Shown: piece after piece, positions 1 to 12,145 of the stretch
Numbering within the stretch: position 1 is the first letter of the stretch
Layout: each line of letters starts with the position of its first letter
Origin: Panax quinquefolius
Lineage: Eukaryota > Streptophyta > Magnoliopsida > Apiales > Araliaceae
Direction of reading: 5' to 3'
Assembly (NCBI GenBank): GCA_020205615.1
Contig: CM035164.1
Coordinates: forward strand, 2,817,501-2,881,500
Length of the DNA stretch: 64,000 bases
Made by a program: the position numbers and the translations under genes
Notes under the pieces: generated by a model
What the model saw: the letters and a program-made list of their open reading frames with translations, nothing else
Told to the model about the DNA's origin: nothing
The model's database searches: none

Positions 1-1697
1 AAAACGAACAAAACGAAACTTGAATGGTTGGATTTGGCCTTATAACGAATCCGTAGTATTAAATTCCATGTTTGTGTTCAAGAACATCAAGAACAATACA
101 ATTTGCATATTTTAATTCTGCAATTATGTGTTTTAATGGGTTAAAATCACTCTTTAAATGTTGGGTATTGATTATATATGAATTCTAACATGTGGGTATG
201 TTTAATTTGGAGAATTAATGATCATGTAGTGTTTATTTCATTTGAACTCGTGTTCTTCGCGAATCGAGAATCAAAATCTGAGTTTCAGCCATGCATGGCC
301 AACTCCGTAATCGAAATCCCGTGTGAGTCAGCTAAGTCTCCAAAACCGGCAGCCGCCAAGATAGTACAACGAGTGGTGTTACATACAATACCACTTAGCG
401 TATCGCCGAAAAATGAGTTTTTAAAATGTTTAAGTCTAGCAATGTGTTATTAACTTAGTCTATTGATCATGAAAACTTGTTAGACTTATAATGAGGTGTT
501 AAAATAAATTCTTAACACGTCCATAACACAATTACGTGTGAATTGAATGATCGAATGAATAGTTAGCCTATTGTTCGTGAAATCTAATTTTTGACAATAA
601 GTGTAGTAATTGACTAAGTATAGTCATGAATTTGAGTTAGACAAAAGAATAAACTTATGATGTTTAGTACGTTATAATTGACTGGTATTGTGAACGTAAA
701 TGATATGTAGGATTTAAATCAAAGAACGAGTTTTATTAAAGTGTAATCTACGCACGAGGCAAGTTTCCTAACCCTACTCGTTATCATTATATGAATTATA
801 AGTTGTCTCTTTTCATCGAGCAAGTTCTCGTTATTTTGACTAAGCCCATGTTGTTATATCAATAGTATATTAATCTTTCAAAGCATGATGTTGTTATATA
901 ATAATTATTCTATTGTATATCTCTTGGAATTGTTATTCGATTTATATATCAGTTATTATGAATCTTGTTAGACTAGCGAACCCTTTATGATTCGACTAGT
1001 CCATAGTTGATGAGCGTTCTAAATTTCAGAACCCTTGATGAATTATCCAAACCAAACTTCCTTTGGCGCGAACTCGAATGTCAATCTGAGATGAACAACC
1101 ACAGATAGGGATTACCTATCGTTAAGCGTTAAGATATTATTACCATGTTATGGTACTAAGGGGCTGATCCCCCTAAGTACGAGAAGAAGAGTCCATAGTC
1201 TTATGACTGTTAAAGGTTTCAAGAATAAACACTTGACAACCTAGGACATAGTTCAAGGTCTTACGACCCTCAGAATTTCTTGTGATTCTTGTTATTCATT
1301 GTTATATTGTTATACTTGTGGGCAATCGTGCTCACTCTTGCGTAATAATAATATTCATTGCGCTAAGAACGAAAAAGCGTATTTAACCTTCCACTAGTAA
1401 AGGCAAGGGCAAGCTTAGCAAGTAATGAAGATTGATTATTTATGTGGTTATGTAATGATAATTAGAATTGATGTTACTTAAGACTTATTTGTTTATGTTT
1501 CCGCAGAAATGATTTAAGGTTAGAGTAACCTGGGATTTATTTATTATGTAGTTGATGTAACCCCATAAGGGGAGATTTATTATTATGTCTATCTATTGCA
1601 TGGTTTGCATTTATTTATGGGTAGATAAATGGATGATGTTTGTATAGTGAACACCAAATTCTGTGGAAATGGAAGTACCGGATTTGGGGGTGTCACA
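1..1697 (+). mobile_element. LTR of a second gypsy family, 3' portion
   Basis: This stretch has no credible coding sequence and ends in GGGGGTGTCACA, the terminal form seen on the other gypsy LTRs here. Immediately after it, integrase coding sequence of another element starts in mid-domain at 1698. The body differs from the LTR group that fills the rest of the window and contains a short palindromic patch around 1160-1180. The 5' end lies outside the window. I infer an LTR (solo or 3') inserted into element A's pol; the terminus supports this, but the family name is not certain. Confidence 0.55.
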
Positions 1698-2007
1698 GGT
1701 GTTGTATGGAAGGAAGTGTCGTTCTCCAGTATGCTGGGATGAGGTGGGTGAAGCAACGTTGTTGGGACCGGAGTTGGTACGTATGACTACGAAAAAGATT
1801 AAAACGATCCGACAACGTATAAAAACCTCACAAGATCAACAAAAGAGTTATCTTGATCTTCATCGAAAGGACGTGGAATTGAATATTGGAGATCATGTGT
1901 TTGATACGTGTTGCTCCACGGAAAGGAGTTACTGAGATTTAGAAAGAGAGAAAAGCTCAATCCTCGATTCATTGGCCCATTTTAATCCTCGATCGTGTAG
2001 GAACCAT
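1698..2007 (+). pseudogene. Element A: gypsy integrase C-terminal fragment
   Basis: The reading frame from about 1700 gives [17 protein letters not shown], the conserved segment after the catalytic core of plant Ty3/gypsy integrases, followed by the post-integrase linker. The same segment occurs in elements B (11290-11410) and C (20100-20200). The frame breaks near 1907-1935. The fragment stops at 2007, where an LTR begins, and its coding sense resumes at 6597, so the LTR interrupted one pol gene. Its left edge is the LTR end at 1697. It is a non-functional remnant. Confidence 0.8.
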
Positions 2008-2936
2008 TGTAAGACCCTCAAGTTTATGAAATGAAAGTATTCAATTTTCTTATAATTATTATTTTATTTAAAGAAATGGTTAAATTGATAAAAGTTTAAA
2101 GTTAAAGGGTGATATGTGAAAATTTTTTGCAAAGTAAGCAAGTTGTTATATAATATTTGATTGGTGGGGAATATTCATTTTAACAGGAATATTCGCATAA
2201 CAAGACAATCATTGGTGGACCCTACAATGTAATTATTATGCGAGTTAGAAAATGACAAAATTATCTTTTTATAAAAATAACTATGAAAGTTTTACTGTTA
2301 ACTATTGAAACACCCGGTGTTAAAAAATACGATGTCTGGCGTGGTTGCATAGTAGCACACGGTATTAATTATTGATGCTTACATGAGAAGTCACTCAGTT
2401 TTGTTCAATTATTGCTATAGTAATTGCTGCATAGTGTTTGTATAGTAAAATCTTTTTATATAAAATAGAATACTTTTATAAAGTTATTTATTTTATTAGA
2501 TTTTAAATAGAATATATTATATTTTATTATGCATAGTATTTGCATAATGCCTGCATAGTATTTGCATAGCAAAAAATTTTTATATAAAACAGCATACTTT
2601 TATAAAGTTATTTATTTTATTAGATTTTAAATAGAATATATTATATTTTATTATGCATAGTGTTTGTAGATAAATGTATGCATAGTATTTGTATAGTAAA
2701 ATCTTTTATATAAAATGAATATTTTATAAAGTTATTTGTTTTATTAGATTTTAAATAAAATATATTATATTTTATTACGCATAAGTTGTTTGCGTAAAGG
2801 TCAGCATAGTATTTGCATATAAAAAAAACTTTTTATATAAAATGAATACTTTTTATAAAGTTTTATTTTATTTAATTATAAATAGAATATATTATATTTT
2901 ATTGCATAATACAGCATAGTATCCTTTCCATTCTCC

Positions 2937-2944
2937 TATAAATA
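2937..2944 (+). promoter_or_regulatory. LTR TATA box (TATAAATA)
   Basis: CTCCTATAAATAGG lies about 930 bp into the LTR. The same CCTATAAATA context recurs at comparable places in other LTRs of this group: 8107, 16686, 48156, 52371 and 62335 on plus; 9788, 18368, 23183, 43106 and 56865 on minus. This repeated context supports it as the retroelement promoter. Confidence 0.7.
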
Positions 2945-3154
2945 GGATGCTTAGTTAGAATTGAAAATCACACCAGAAGTTCATAGAATTATTCTTCTAT
3001 AATCTTGAGCGTATTTCTTTAGAGTTTAAGAAAGCTTTGAGCATAAAAAATAGTGCAAGCTTTCTTCAAGTATATCTCCGCCCTACCGTCGGAATACTCT
3101 TCTTTTTAAGGTAAGGAGTATTATTTCTTTCGTATTCATGAAGAGAGCTATTAT

Positions 3155-3560
3155 TATTCCATTCCTTATTATTCTATTGGAATAACCTGTATACGCGGAC
3201 TACCGTATACATGGTGAAATTCTTCTGTTATTCCATTCTTTATTATTATGTTTGAATAACCTGTCTATGCAAAGTACCGCATACATGGTGAAATTCTTTT
3301 GTTATTCCATTTTTTATTATTCTGTTGGAATAACCTGTCTGTGCGGTCTATCGCATGCCTTGAATTCTGTTGTTATTCCATTCTTTATTATTCTGTTGGA
3401 ATATCCAGTCGGTGCGTATTACGCATGACCTGGTTCCGTTATTTATTATTCTGTTGGAATAACCTGTCTGTGCGGTCTATCGCATGCTTGGTGAATTCTT
3501 TTGTTATTCCATTCTTTATTATTCTGTTGAAATGATCTGTCTACGTGGATTACCGCATGG
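3155..3560 (+). repeat. About 70-bp minisatellite with hairpin-forming units
   Basis: Roughly five to six direct copies of a unit of about 65-75 bp. Each carries GTTATTCCA, a short AT-rich spacer, then TGGAATAAC, so the 9-bp arms are perfect inverted complements. Units differ in the segment after the hairpin. The array recurs in the second half of the local duplication (4088-4450), inverted at 9240-9545 and 17800-18130, and in diverged form at 62515-62945. It produces spurious open frames. Confidence 0.85.
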
Positions 3561-5003
3561 CGGGCGAAAATCCATTTATAGTTTCATATATTCTTTTATA
3601 CTCAGTTGGTTAAAGTTTTAGCTTCTATACTCCATGAAATTCGTGGAATATCCTTGATATTTGCGTTTCATCCAGTATCTTTTCATGGAAATATTCTTCT
3701 GAGCATTTTTGAATTTTACTCCACAAAGCAGTATCATGTTGACAATTTGGACGTTATTGAGTTCAGGATAAATTAACTTATAAATCTTTAAAATTTATTC
3801 TTGAACTTGTTTTATTGAATTGTCATCATCCTCATGCTTATATTATGTTGAAAGTCATATGTGGCCTATAGTGCATAGATGGACTTGGTATGATTATGAC
3901 CAGGGATTATTCGGTATAATCATGACCGTAATGTTATAAATGATGTGGAAAAAGTCATCATTGGCCCGTAGTGCATTGATGGACAGTTTTTGGTATGATT
4001 ATGGCTATAGATTCTCTTCGGCCAAGGGTACAAAGATGAATTGTTTTAAGGCATGATCATAACCGTTGATGAAAACACGATTATCTTCTGTTATTCCATT
4101 CTTTATTATTATGTTAGAATAACCTGTCTATGCAAAGTACCGCATACATGGTGAAATTCTTTTGTTATTCCATTCTTTATTATTCTGTTGGAATAACCTG
4201 TCTGTGCGGTCTATCGCATGCCTTGAATTCTGTTGTTATTCCATTCTTTATTATTACATTGGAATATCCGCTTGTCACGTATTCGCATGACACGTTTCAT
4301 TCTTTATTATTCATTGGAATATCCATGCGTGCGGATTACGCATGACCTGGTTCCGTTATTTATTATTCTGTTGGAATAACATGTCTGTGCGGTCTATCGC
4401 ATGCTTGGTAAATTCTTCTGTAATTCCATTCTTTATTATTACATTGAAATGATGCATCTACGTGGATTACTGTATGGCGCAAGCGAAAAATCCATTTATA
4501 GTTTCATATATTCTTTTATACTCAGTTGGTTAAAGTTTTGGCTTCTATACTCCATGAAATTAGTGGAATATCCTTGATATTTGCGCTTCATCCAGTATCT
4601 TTTCATGGAAATATTCTTCTGAGCATTCTTGAATTTTACTCCACAAAGCAATATCATGTTGACAATTTGGACGTTATTGAGTTCAGGATAAATTAACTTA
4701 TAAATCTTTAAAATTTATTCTTGAACTTGTTTTATTGAATTGTCATCATCTTCATGCTTATATTATGTTGAAAGTCATATGTGGCCTATAGTGCATAGAT
4801 GGACTTGGTATGATTATGACCAGGGATTATTCGGTATAATCATGACCGTAATGTTACAAATGATGTGGAAAAAGTCCTCATTGGCCCGTAGTGCATTGAT
4901 GGACAGTTTTTGGTATGATTATGGCTATAGATTCTCTTCGGCCAAGGGTGCAAAGATGAATTGTTTTATGGCATGATCAGAACCGTTGATGAAAACACGA
5001 TTA
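3221..5003 (+). repeat. Tandem duplication within the LTR (863 bp + about 920 bp)
   Basis: Sequence 3221-4083 is repeated at 4084-5003. Both copies begin TCTTCTGTTATTCC and end GAAAACACGATTA. Long stretches match almost exactly, for example 3600-4080 against 4498-5000. The length difference lies in the internal minisatellite. This duplication explains part of the unusual length of this solo LTR. Confidence 0.85.
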
Positions 5004-6596
5004 TCTTTGGCACGTAGTGCATGGATAATTCGTGGTCGTGATACTAATGAATATCATTGGCCTGTAGTGCAGGGATGATTCGATGATGTGGATTAATTAT
5101 TTAGTTGAGTCTCAGCGATGAAATATTAATTCATGGATGTAATAATAATGAATATCCTTGGCCGTAGTGCATGGATAATTCATGGATGTGATACTAACGA
5201 ATATCCTTGGCCATAGTGCATGGATAATTCGGTGATGTGGATTATTTATTGAGCTGAGTCTCAGCAATAAAATATTTATAATAGACTTTTAATTCGTAGA
5301 AGATAGTAGATATCATACTCTACTTGACTCTTCTAAAATACAGTTGCATGTCTTTGGCATGTAGTAAGGATGAACTGTTAATGAATATCTTTAGCCCGTA
5401 GTGGAAATATGAATTTATTAGTATGATTATGGACATGAATTGTGATTTGGTATAACCATGGTCTTTGATATTTCAGGTAAAGACAGGTGATGAAAAATAT
5501 CTTCGTCCTAGGTGCGAAGAGGAATTTAGAACCACAAATATGGTTATGAGTTATTCACCTGATTGTGGACAGGAATTGTTGACTGATGTTACAGGGATAA
5601 AACATTGTTGGTGAATTTTTAACGTGAAGAAGATAATAGACTTTATGGTCTATTTGACTCTTCTAATGGATTGCTCGTTCCGCTGCAACTATGGTTGAAA
5701 AGTTTTATCATCTGCCATATGTTCTAAATCTCTGATTCATTACTGACAAAGGCTATTGATTATTTAATTATCTTTAGTCATGATATTCTTTACTGGGCTA
5801 GTTGTGCTCACCCTTCTGCTTCATAATTCATTTCAGGTAATAAGAGTGTAGCTGGGTTGAGCGGGGATAACAGGGGAATAAAACGGTGGTCTATAGCTGT
5901 TGAGGTTCTCCCTAAATAGTATAGAAATAATTTTGTTGAGAACTTTAGATAAGTTTGTCGTATTGTATACGTCATTTAATATTTAATTTTGGTGAACCGA
6001 ATAGGGTGAGGTGAACCCAACTTTGGAAGGGTGTTTTGCCACTATCATACAAGATGTCTAATGACATACAACCTCGTGTTATCATAAGACATGGTTATGC
6101 ACATCCACTTGCTGAGTATATCTACGAGCACTACCTACATGATCTTTGAGTATATTTGAAATATAATTTTCACTTGGAGACAACGGAGATAATTATATGT
6201 CAAAAGAAGACTCACCATTGGAAAGAAGATGATAGTAATCTTCTTGTTTTTCTTTGGGAACTTTTGGGTCAACCAAGGATAATTCTGTGGACATATGATA
6301 TCTATCATAACCTAGACGCATGGTCTCCCATGTACGAAGGTTTCCTTGAGCACTTCCCAAAGATTTTTATTTCTAAAACAGTTTTTGACTGTACTTTTAT
6401 GTAAAGTACCATTTTAAGGTTGTGGTCGAGGCACCAGGAGAGTTACATACATTTATATTAAAACTCACAGCTTATCTGTTGTCGTACTCTGCACGACAGT
6501 TCAACAGTTGTATAAATGAAGTTTGTATTTGATTTTTATAGTGCAATATCTGGCGACTCAAGATGGGTGATGTATACCTATTTTGGAGGCATCACA

Positions 6597-6949
6597 ACTG
6601 TGGCCTATAGACTCGCCTTACCACCAAGTATGTCTCGTGTTCATAACATTTTTCACATATCTATGTTACGTAAATATGTGAAAGACCCGAACCACATTAT
6701 TGAATTAGAACCGAACGAGATAGCGGAAGATTTAACGTATAAGGAGGTACTTGTTAAAATCTTGGATAAGAAGGATCATATTCTACGCTCCAAGGTTATA
6801 CCTCAAGTCAAAGTTTTGTGGAGAAACCGCGATGTTGAGGAAATGACCTAGGAGTTAGAATCTGAAATGAAGTCAAGGTATCCTCACCTCTTCGACATAC
6901 CAGGTACACACCCTAATTTCGAGGATAAAATTTCATAAGAAGTGGAGGT
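6597..6949 (+). pseudogene. Element A: pol 3' end with chromodomain-like tail
   Basis: Coding sense resumes after the solo LTR with VAYRLALPPSMS and continues to the chromodomain-like tail ending SKVIPQVKVLWRN. This matches element B at 10764-11130. A TGG-to-TAG change breaks the frame near 6849. The polypurine tract AAGAAGTGGAGGT (6937-6949) directly precedes the LTR start at 6950. It is the 3' end of a decayed chromovirus-type gypsy pol. Confidence 0.8.
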
Positions 6950-7788
6950 TGTAAGACCCCAACTTTTATGAATAAAGATTAATTTTTCTCGAAATATATT
7001 TTTGAATATTATAGTGTGGATTTGATATAATTTTATAGTTGTGGGTAATATTTTTAAATTTTGCAAAATAAGCAAGTGGTTATATAATATTTGATTGGTC
7101 AGGGAATATTTGTTTTAACAGTAAATATTCGTACGATGACACAATCATTGGTGGACCCCACAACGGAAGTATTGTCGTATTTAGAAAACGACAGAATTAT
7201 CTTTTTATAAATAACGGCGAAAGTTTTACCGTTGAACTACCCGGTGGTAAAAGAACGATGTCTGCGTGGTTGCATAAGTAGCACCGATATTGATTATTGA
7301 TGTTTACGTGAGAAGTCACTCGCTTATACTCAATTATTATTACAAAGATTTCTTTGCGTAATATCTCTCATATTATTGATTCAATTATTGTCACAAAGAT
7401 TATCATCGCATAATATTTATTATTATTAAATCAATAATTGAGACGACAAAGTTATTCATATTATTATTTGTAATATTGACAATGTCTATAAAGTTACATC
7501 AATGAGAGGTTTGGTCACCTAATTGCGCATGATAAAGAGAAATCCTTATCGGAAAGCCCCTCTTCCGGGAATGATCTGGTTGTTAAATATTGTGAGTTAT
7601 AATATTAATGATGAATAAGTTCATGTTGATTAAAGATGAAATTGATATTTTCATTGTGTTGGGATTATTAGTGTTAGTGGACATCGACATCTATTCCGAT
7701 AATAATTGATGTCTGGAGGTTATATTGATCAATCGGGTAATTAATCGATAAATGAGCAATTAATTTCTATTAATTCACATGCTTATAA

Positions 7789-8050
7789 TTGTTTGTTCAC
7801 ATGTGTGTACTATTGATTCACATGCATGTACTATTATGGGAGGTGTGCAAGATTGATAATACTTGCATGACTAAATTAAAAATGGAGGTATAGATGAAGG
7901 TACTATACTGTAATTATTTTTTTCACATGTATAGAACTATTGATTCACATGATTGTACTATTGATTCACATGATGTACTATTAGGTGAGGTGGTGCAAGT
8001 TTGATAATACTTGCAGGACTAAATTAAAAATGAAGGAAAAGATGAAACTA
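7789..8050 (+). repeat. Two-unit imperfect direct repeat in A LTR
   Basis: The segment from about 7789 (TTGTTCACATGTG, TACTATTG, then GATAATACTTGCATGACTAA) recurs from about 7919 with the same order of motifs, giving two units of about 130 bp. Each contains several copies of TTGATTCACATG. The whole pair is copied at about 16370-16630. Confidence 0.7.
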
Positions 8051-8518
8051 TTATCTTCGTAATATTTCGAGCTCCAAAACGTGCAATTATCGAAACTATG
8101 TTTTCCTATAAATAGAAGATCATTCTTCTTTCATTCTCACCAATTCAATAAGACTTACAAGAGCAATTATAGGAGAGAAGCTATAGAGAGAGAAACTTTA
8201 GAGAGAAAGTAGAAGAGAAGTCTGCTACCTCACTATTCCAGTATCCAGTCTTCTTCTGAGGTAAGGGATATTATTTTTGTTCAGTATTCATAAGGAATAA
8301 TATTTTCTTCCATAATCTATAGTAAGTGAGTAATATTATTTCGTCTCGTATTCCTGATTATACCCTCATTTTATTAAAGTATTGCTTCTATACTCCGTAA
8401 AATTAGTAGAATATCCTTGAAATTTGCGCTTCATCTAGTATCGTTTCACAAGGATATTTTCTGCACATTCTTGTTAAATTTTAAGTTTTTCATGCCTGAA
8501 TACTGTCCATGAGTAGTA

Positions 8519-8712
8519 TTCATTTTTACGGTACTATTCACAAGATACTATTCACGGGGTACTATTCATAAAGTACTATTCACGGGTACTATCTACGGGT
8601 ACTATTCATAAAATACTATTCACGAGTATTATTCACAAAGTACTATTCACAAGGTACTATTCTCGACGTACTATTCATGGGATACTAATCACTCGGGTAC
8701 TATTCACCAGGG
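8519..8712 (+). repeat. 16-17-bp array around TACTATTCAC
   Basis: About eleven copies of TACTATTCAC separated by 5-8 variable bases. The array is copied at 17098-17292, and related arrays occur at 42395-42545 (inverted) and, shorter, at 47105-47190 and 51365-51400. It lies downstream of the donor-like site. It is not a CRISPR: spacers are too short and the setting is a plant LTR. Confidence 0.8.
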
Positions 8713-8803
8713 GAATTATTCATGACAAAAATTAATTTCTTTGCTGTCCAAATCATTTTTAATACAATATTATTCTTGAATTTTACTCAACAAAGCAGTA
8801 TCA

Positions 8804-10752
8804 ATGGTCATGATCATGCCAACAACTGTCCATCAATGCACTACGGGTCAATGAGGACTTTTTCCACATCATTTGTAACATTACGGTCATGATTACACCG
8901 AATAATCCCTGGTCATAATCATACCAAGTCCATCTATGCACTACAGGCCACAGATGACTTTCAACATAATATAAACATGAGGATGATGACAATGATATAA
9001 GAATTCAATAAAAACAAGTTCAAGAATTAATTTATCCAGGAACTAATAATGTCCAAATTGTCAACATGATACTTCTTTGTAGAATAACACTCAAGAATGC
9101 TCAAAAGAATATTTTCATGAAAAGATACTGGAGAAGCGCAAATATCAAGGATATTCCACTAATTTTATGGAGTATAGAAGTCAAAACTTTAACCAACTGA
9201 GTATAATAAAGAATGGAATAACAAAAGAAATCACCAGGCATGCGATAGTCCGCACAGACAGGTTATTCCAACAGAATAATAAATATTGGAACCAGGTCAT
9301 GCATAAACGCACCGACAGGATATTTCAACAGAATAATAAACAACGGAACCAGGTCATGCGTAAACGCACAGACAGGATGTTCCAACAGAATAATAAACAA
9401 CGGAACCAGGTCATGCGTAAACGCACAGACGGGATGTTCCAACAGAATAATAAATAATGGAATAACAGAAGAATTTCACCAAGTATAGGGTATCCCGCGT
9501 ATACAGGTTATTCCAACAGAATAATAAAGAATAGAATAACAAAAGAATTTCACCAATAAGAAAGAAGAAATACCCCGAACGAGTACAACAAATAATATCC
9601 CTTATCGGTAAAGAAGAGTATTTTGACTGGTAGGGCGAGGATATACTCAAAGAAAACTTGTACTACGCTCAAAGCTTTCTTAAACTCTAAAGAAATACGC
9701 TCAAGATTATAGAATAAGAACTCTCTCTATAGTTTCTCTCTCTAGAGTTTCAGTGAATTCGTAAGAAATAATGAAGGAATGAGTTTCTATTTATAGAAGA
9801 ATGGACTGCATAATAACTAGTTCATGAAGGGTCCAGATTGATTTACTTTAAACGGACGGTCCAGATTGGTTTACAATAAAATATAATATATTCTATTTAT
9901 AATCTAATAAAACGAATAACTTTATAAAAGTATTCTGTTTTATATAAAAAGATTTTACTATCTGAAACACTATGCAGTAACTATACAAACACTATGCATA
10001 ATAAAATATAATATATTCTAATTATTGTCTAATAAAATAGATAACTTTATAAAAGTATTCTGTTTTATATAAAAAGATTTTCTGTTTTATTACATTAATA
10101 ATACTAATAAAACAAAACTCATCATCATTATTACAATTCACAATATTAATCGATCAGGTCATTCCCAGGAAAGAGAGGGCTTTCCAATAAGGATTTCTCT
10201 CCATTGGCGCGCAATTAGGTGACCAAACCTCTCATTGACAGAACTTCTAGACATCGTTAATATTGCAAATAATAATATTAATAACTTTGTCATCTCAATT
10301 ATTGATTATAAAATATTGACAATAATTGAATCAAATAACGTGAGATACTACGCAGTGAATTCTTTGTAATAATAATTGAACAAAAGCGAAAGTGACTTCT
10401 CACGTAAGCATCAATAATCAATACTGGTGCTACTCTTGTGCGACTCACGCCATTCATCGTACTTTTAACATCGGGTGTTTCAACAGCTAATTAAAAAACT
10501 TCATGCGTTATTTTCATAAAGTATTTTTGTCGTTTTCTCAATTCGACAATAATTCCGTTGTGGGGTCCACCAATGATTGTGTCGTAGTACGAATATTCCC
10601 CGACCAATCGAATATTATATAACAACTTGCGTACTTTGCAAAATTTATAAATATTATCCACAACTATAACATTATATTAAATTCATTCCACAATATTCAA
10701 AAATGATATTTATAGAAAATTCATCGTTATTCATAAAAGTTGGGGTCGTACA
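8804..10752 (-). mobile_element. Element B 3' LTR, truncated
   Basis: Read on the minus strand it starts TGTACGACCCC at 10752, just after the polypurine tract, and carries TATAAATA (9795-9788) and the hairpin minisatellite (9545-9240). It ends abruptly at 8804 against A's LTR. The expected GTCACA end is missing. A frame in the minisatellite (9411-9650) is not a gene. Confidence 0.8.
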
Positions 10753-10765
10753 ACCTCCCCTTCTT
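10753..10765 (-). other. Element B polypurine tract
   Basis: The minus strand reads AAGAAGGGGAGGT immediately upstream of the 3' LTR start at 10752. This is the expected plus-strand primer for reverse transcription, in the correct position between pol and the LTR. Similar tracts precede the LTR starts at 6950, 47062 and 51314. Confidence 0.8.
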
Positions 10766-11234
10766 ATGAAATTTCGCCCTCGAAATTAGAGTACGTACCT
10801 GGTATGTCGAAGAGGTAAGGATACCTTGATTTCATTTCAGATTCTAACTCCCAAGTCATTTCCTCAACATCGTGGTTTCTCCACAAAACTTTGACTTGAG
10901 GTATAACCTTGGAGCGTAGAATATGTTCCTTTTTATCCAAGATTTGAACAGGAACCTCTTCACACGTCAAATCTTCCGCTATTTCGTCTGGTTCTAACTC
11001 AATAATGTGGTTCGGGTCTTTCACATATTTACGTAACATGGATATTTGAAAAACGTTATGAACATGAGACATACTTGGCGGTAAAGCGAGTCTATAGGCC
11101 ACAGTTCCTACTCGATCGAGGATTAAAAATGGGCCGATGAATCGAGGATTGAGCTTTCCTCTCTTTCCAAATCTCGTAACTCCTTTCCATGGAGCAACAC
11201 GTAACAACACATGTTCTCCTATATCGAATTCCAC
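10764..11234 (-). pseudogene. Element B: post-integrase region and chromodomain
   Basis: A 156-codon frame. GKRGKLNPRFIGPFLILDRVG (about residues 23-43) is the GPF/Y-type module after plant gypsy integrases. The C-terminal HILRSKVIPQVKVLWRN followed by TWELESEM resembles an integrase chromodomain of chromoviruses, which in that family guides insertion to heterochromatin. It ends at the polypurine tract. It is the last domain of the polyprotein, separated from integrase by a disrupted stretch at 11235-11291. Assignment to the Tekay branch is an inference. Confidence 0.8.
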
Positions 11235-11291
11235 GTCCTTTCGATGAAGATCAGCATAACTCTTTTGTCGATCTTGTGAGGTTTTTATACG

Positions 11292-12145
11292 TTATCGGAT
11301 CGTTTGAATCTTTTCCGTAGTCATACGTACCAACTCCGGTCCCAACAACGTTGCTTCACCCACCTCATCCCAGCATACTGGAGAACGACACTTTCTTCCA
11401 TACAACGCCTCAAATGGAGCCATGCCAATACTTGCTTGATAACCGCTGTTGTAGGAGGAAAACTCCACCAATGGTAAGAACTTATCCAAACTTCCTTGAA
11501 GTCAAGGACACAGAGTCTTAATAAATCTTCAAGAGTTTGAATAGTCCTCTCCGACTGCCCGTCCGTCTAAGGATGATTTGTCGAGCTAAATCGTAAATCT
11601 GTGCCCATAGCTTTCTGCAAACTAACCCAAAATCGTGAAGTGAATCTTGGGTCTGGATCAGAAACTATGGATACTGGCATACCATGCAATCTTACAATCT
11701 CGTTTATGTACATACGAGCAAGACGTTCAAGTGTATAAGTTTCTCGTATCGGTAAAAAATGAGCAGACTTGGTCAATCTATCAACAATGACCCAAATCGC
11801 ATCTATACCTTGAGAAACCTTAGGAAGACCGGTAATAAAATCCATGGTAATGTGCTCCCACTTCCATTCTGGAATTTCAAGTGGTTGCAATGGACCTTTT
11901 GGTACTTGATGCTCCGCTTTAACTCGTTGACAAGTTAGACACCTTGAGATAAACAACGTTATCTCTCTCTTCATATTGCTCCACCAAAATGTATGACGAA
12001 TATCATGATACATTTTGGTACTCCCAGGATGGATTGCAAACGATGTGTTGTGCGCCTCCATCATGATTTTATACTTTAAATAAGGATCGTTAGGAACACA
12101 AAGTCTGGAGTTGACTCGAAGTATTCCTTCTTCATCGATTCTTGC
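11292..12145 (-). pseudogene. Element B: integrase
   Basis: The frame at 11567-12064 shows an H-x-H-x-C-x-x-C zinc module (HPGSTKMYH... CLTCQRVKAEH), then the core with MDFITGLPK and IVSDPDPRFTSRFW, which carry the first two catalytic aspartates. Translation stops at a TAG at 11567-11569, inside the conserved HP-TDGQ segment where element C has CAA. After a small indel near 11490-11510 coding resumes at 11292-11489 with [22 protein letters not shown] at 12146-12148 separates it from RNase H. This copy cannot make functional integrase. Confidence 0.85.

Larger units (their letters stand above)
3121..5836 (+). other. Possible leader intron inside the solo LTR
   Basis: TTTTTAAG/GTAAGG at 3113-3126 resembles a plant 5' splice site, and TTCATTTCAG ending at 5836 resembles a pyrimidine-rich 3' splice site. 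The equivalent pair in the LTR at 47062-50817 bounds 48330-50052, and the donor-like motif recurs in several other copies. The enclosed DNA is mostly repeats. Splicing is inferred from motif conservation only. Confidence 0.35.
2008..6596 (+). mobile_element. Expanded solo LTR (4.6 kb) in element A pol
   Basis: It starts TGTAAGACCC and ends GGCATCACA, matching other LTR termini in the window. Both flanks are adjacent parts of one pol gene, so no internal region accompanies it: a solo LTR. Left flank ACCAT (2003-2007) and right flank ACTGT (6597-6601) align with the uninterrupted site in element B (near 11100), which reads ACTGT, so the 5-bp target duplication has decayed by two transitions on the left. 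Related LTRs here are about 2.4-3.8 kb; this one is longer partly through an internal tandem duplication (3221-5003). Confidence 0.8.
6950..8803 (+). mobile_element. Element A 3' LTR, left part
   Basis: It begins TGTAAGACCCC right after A's polypurine tract. It carries a TATA box at 8107-8114, GA-rich leader sequence, a donor-like GAG/GTAAGG near 8261, and the short tandem array at 8519-8712. It stops at 8803, where sequence of the same LTR group runs on in the opposite orientation (B's 3' LTR). The remaining 3' part of A's LTR is probably 19342-19997. Confidence 0.75.
7114..10752. repeat. Left copy of a 3.64-kb composite LTR block
   Basis: This block, made of A-LTR sequence (7114-8803, plus sense) and B 3' LTR (8804-10752, minus sense), is nearly identical to 15704-19341, including the head-on junction. 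The copies are 3639 and 3638 bp. The two halves are 5' portions of related LTRs in opposite orientation, so each block is also a large imperfect palindrome. Confidence 0.85.

Noticed and set aside
8519..8712. CRISPR-like regular repeat
   Set aside because: The gaps are only 5-8 bases and the array is in a plant retrotransposon LTR with no cas-like genes.
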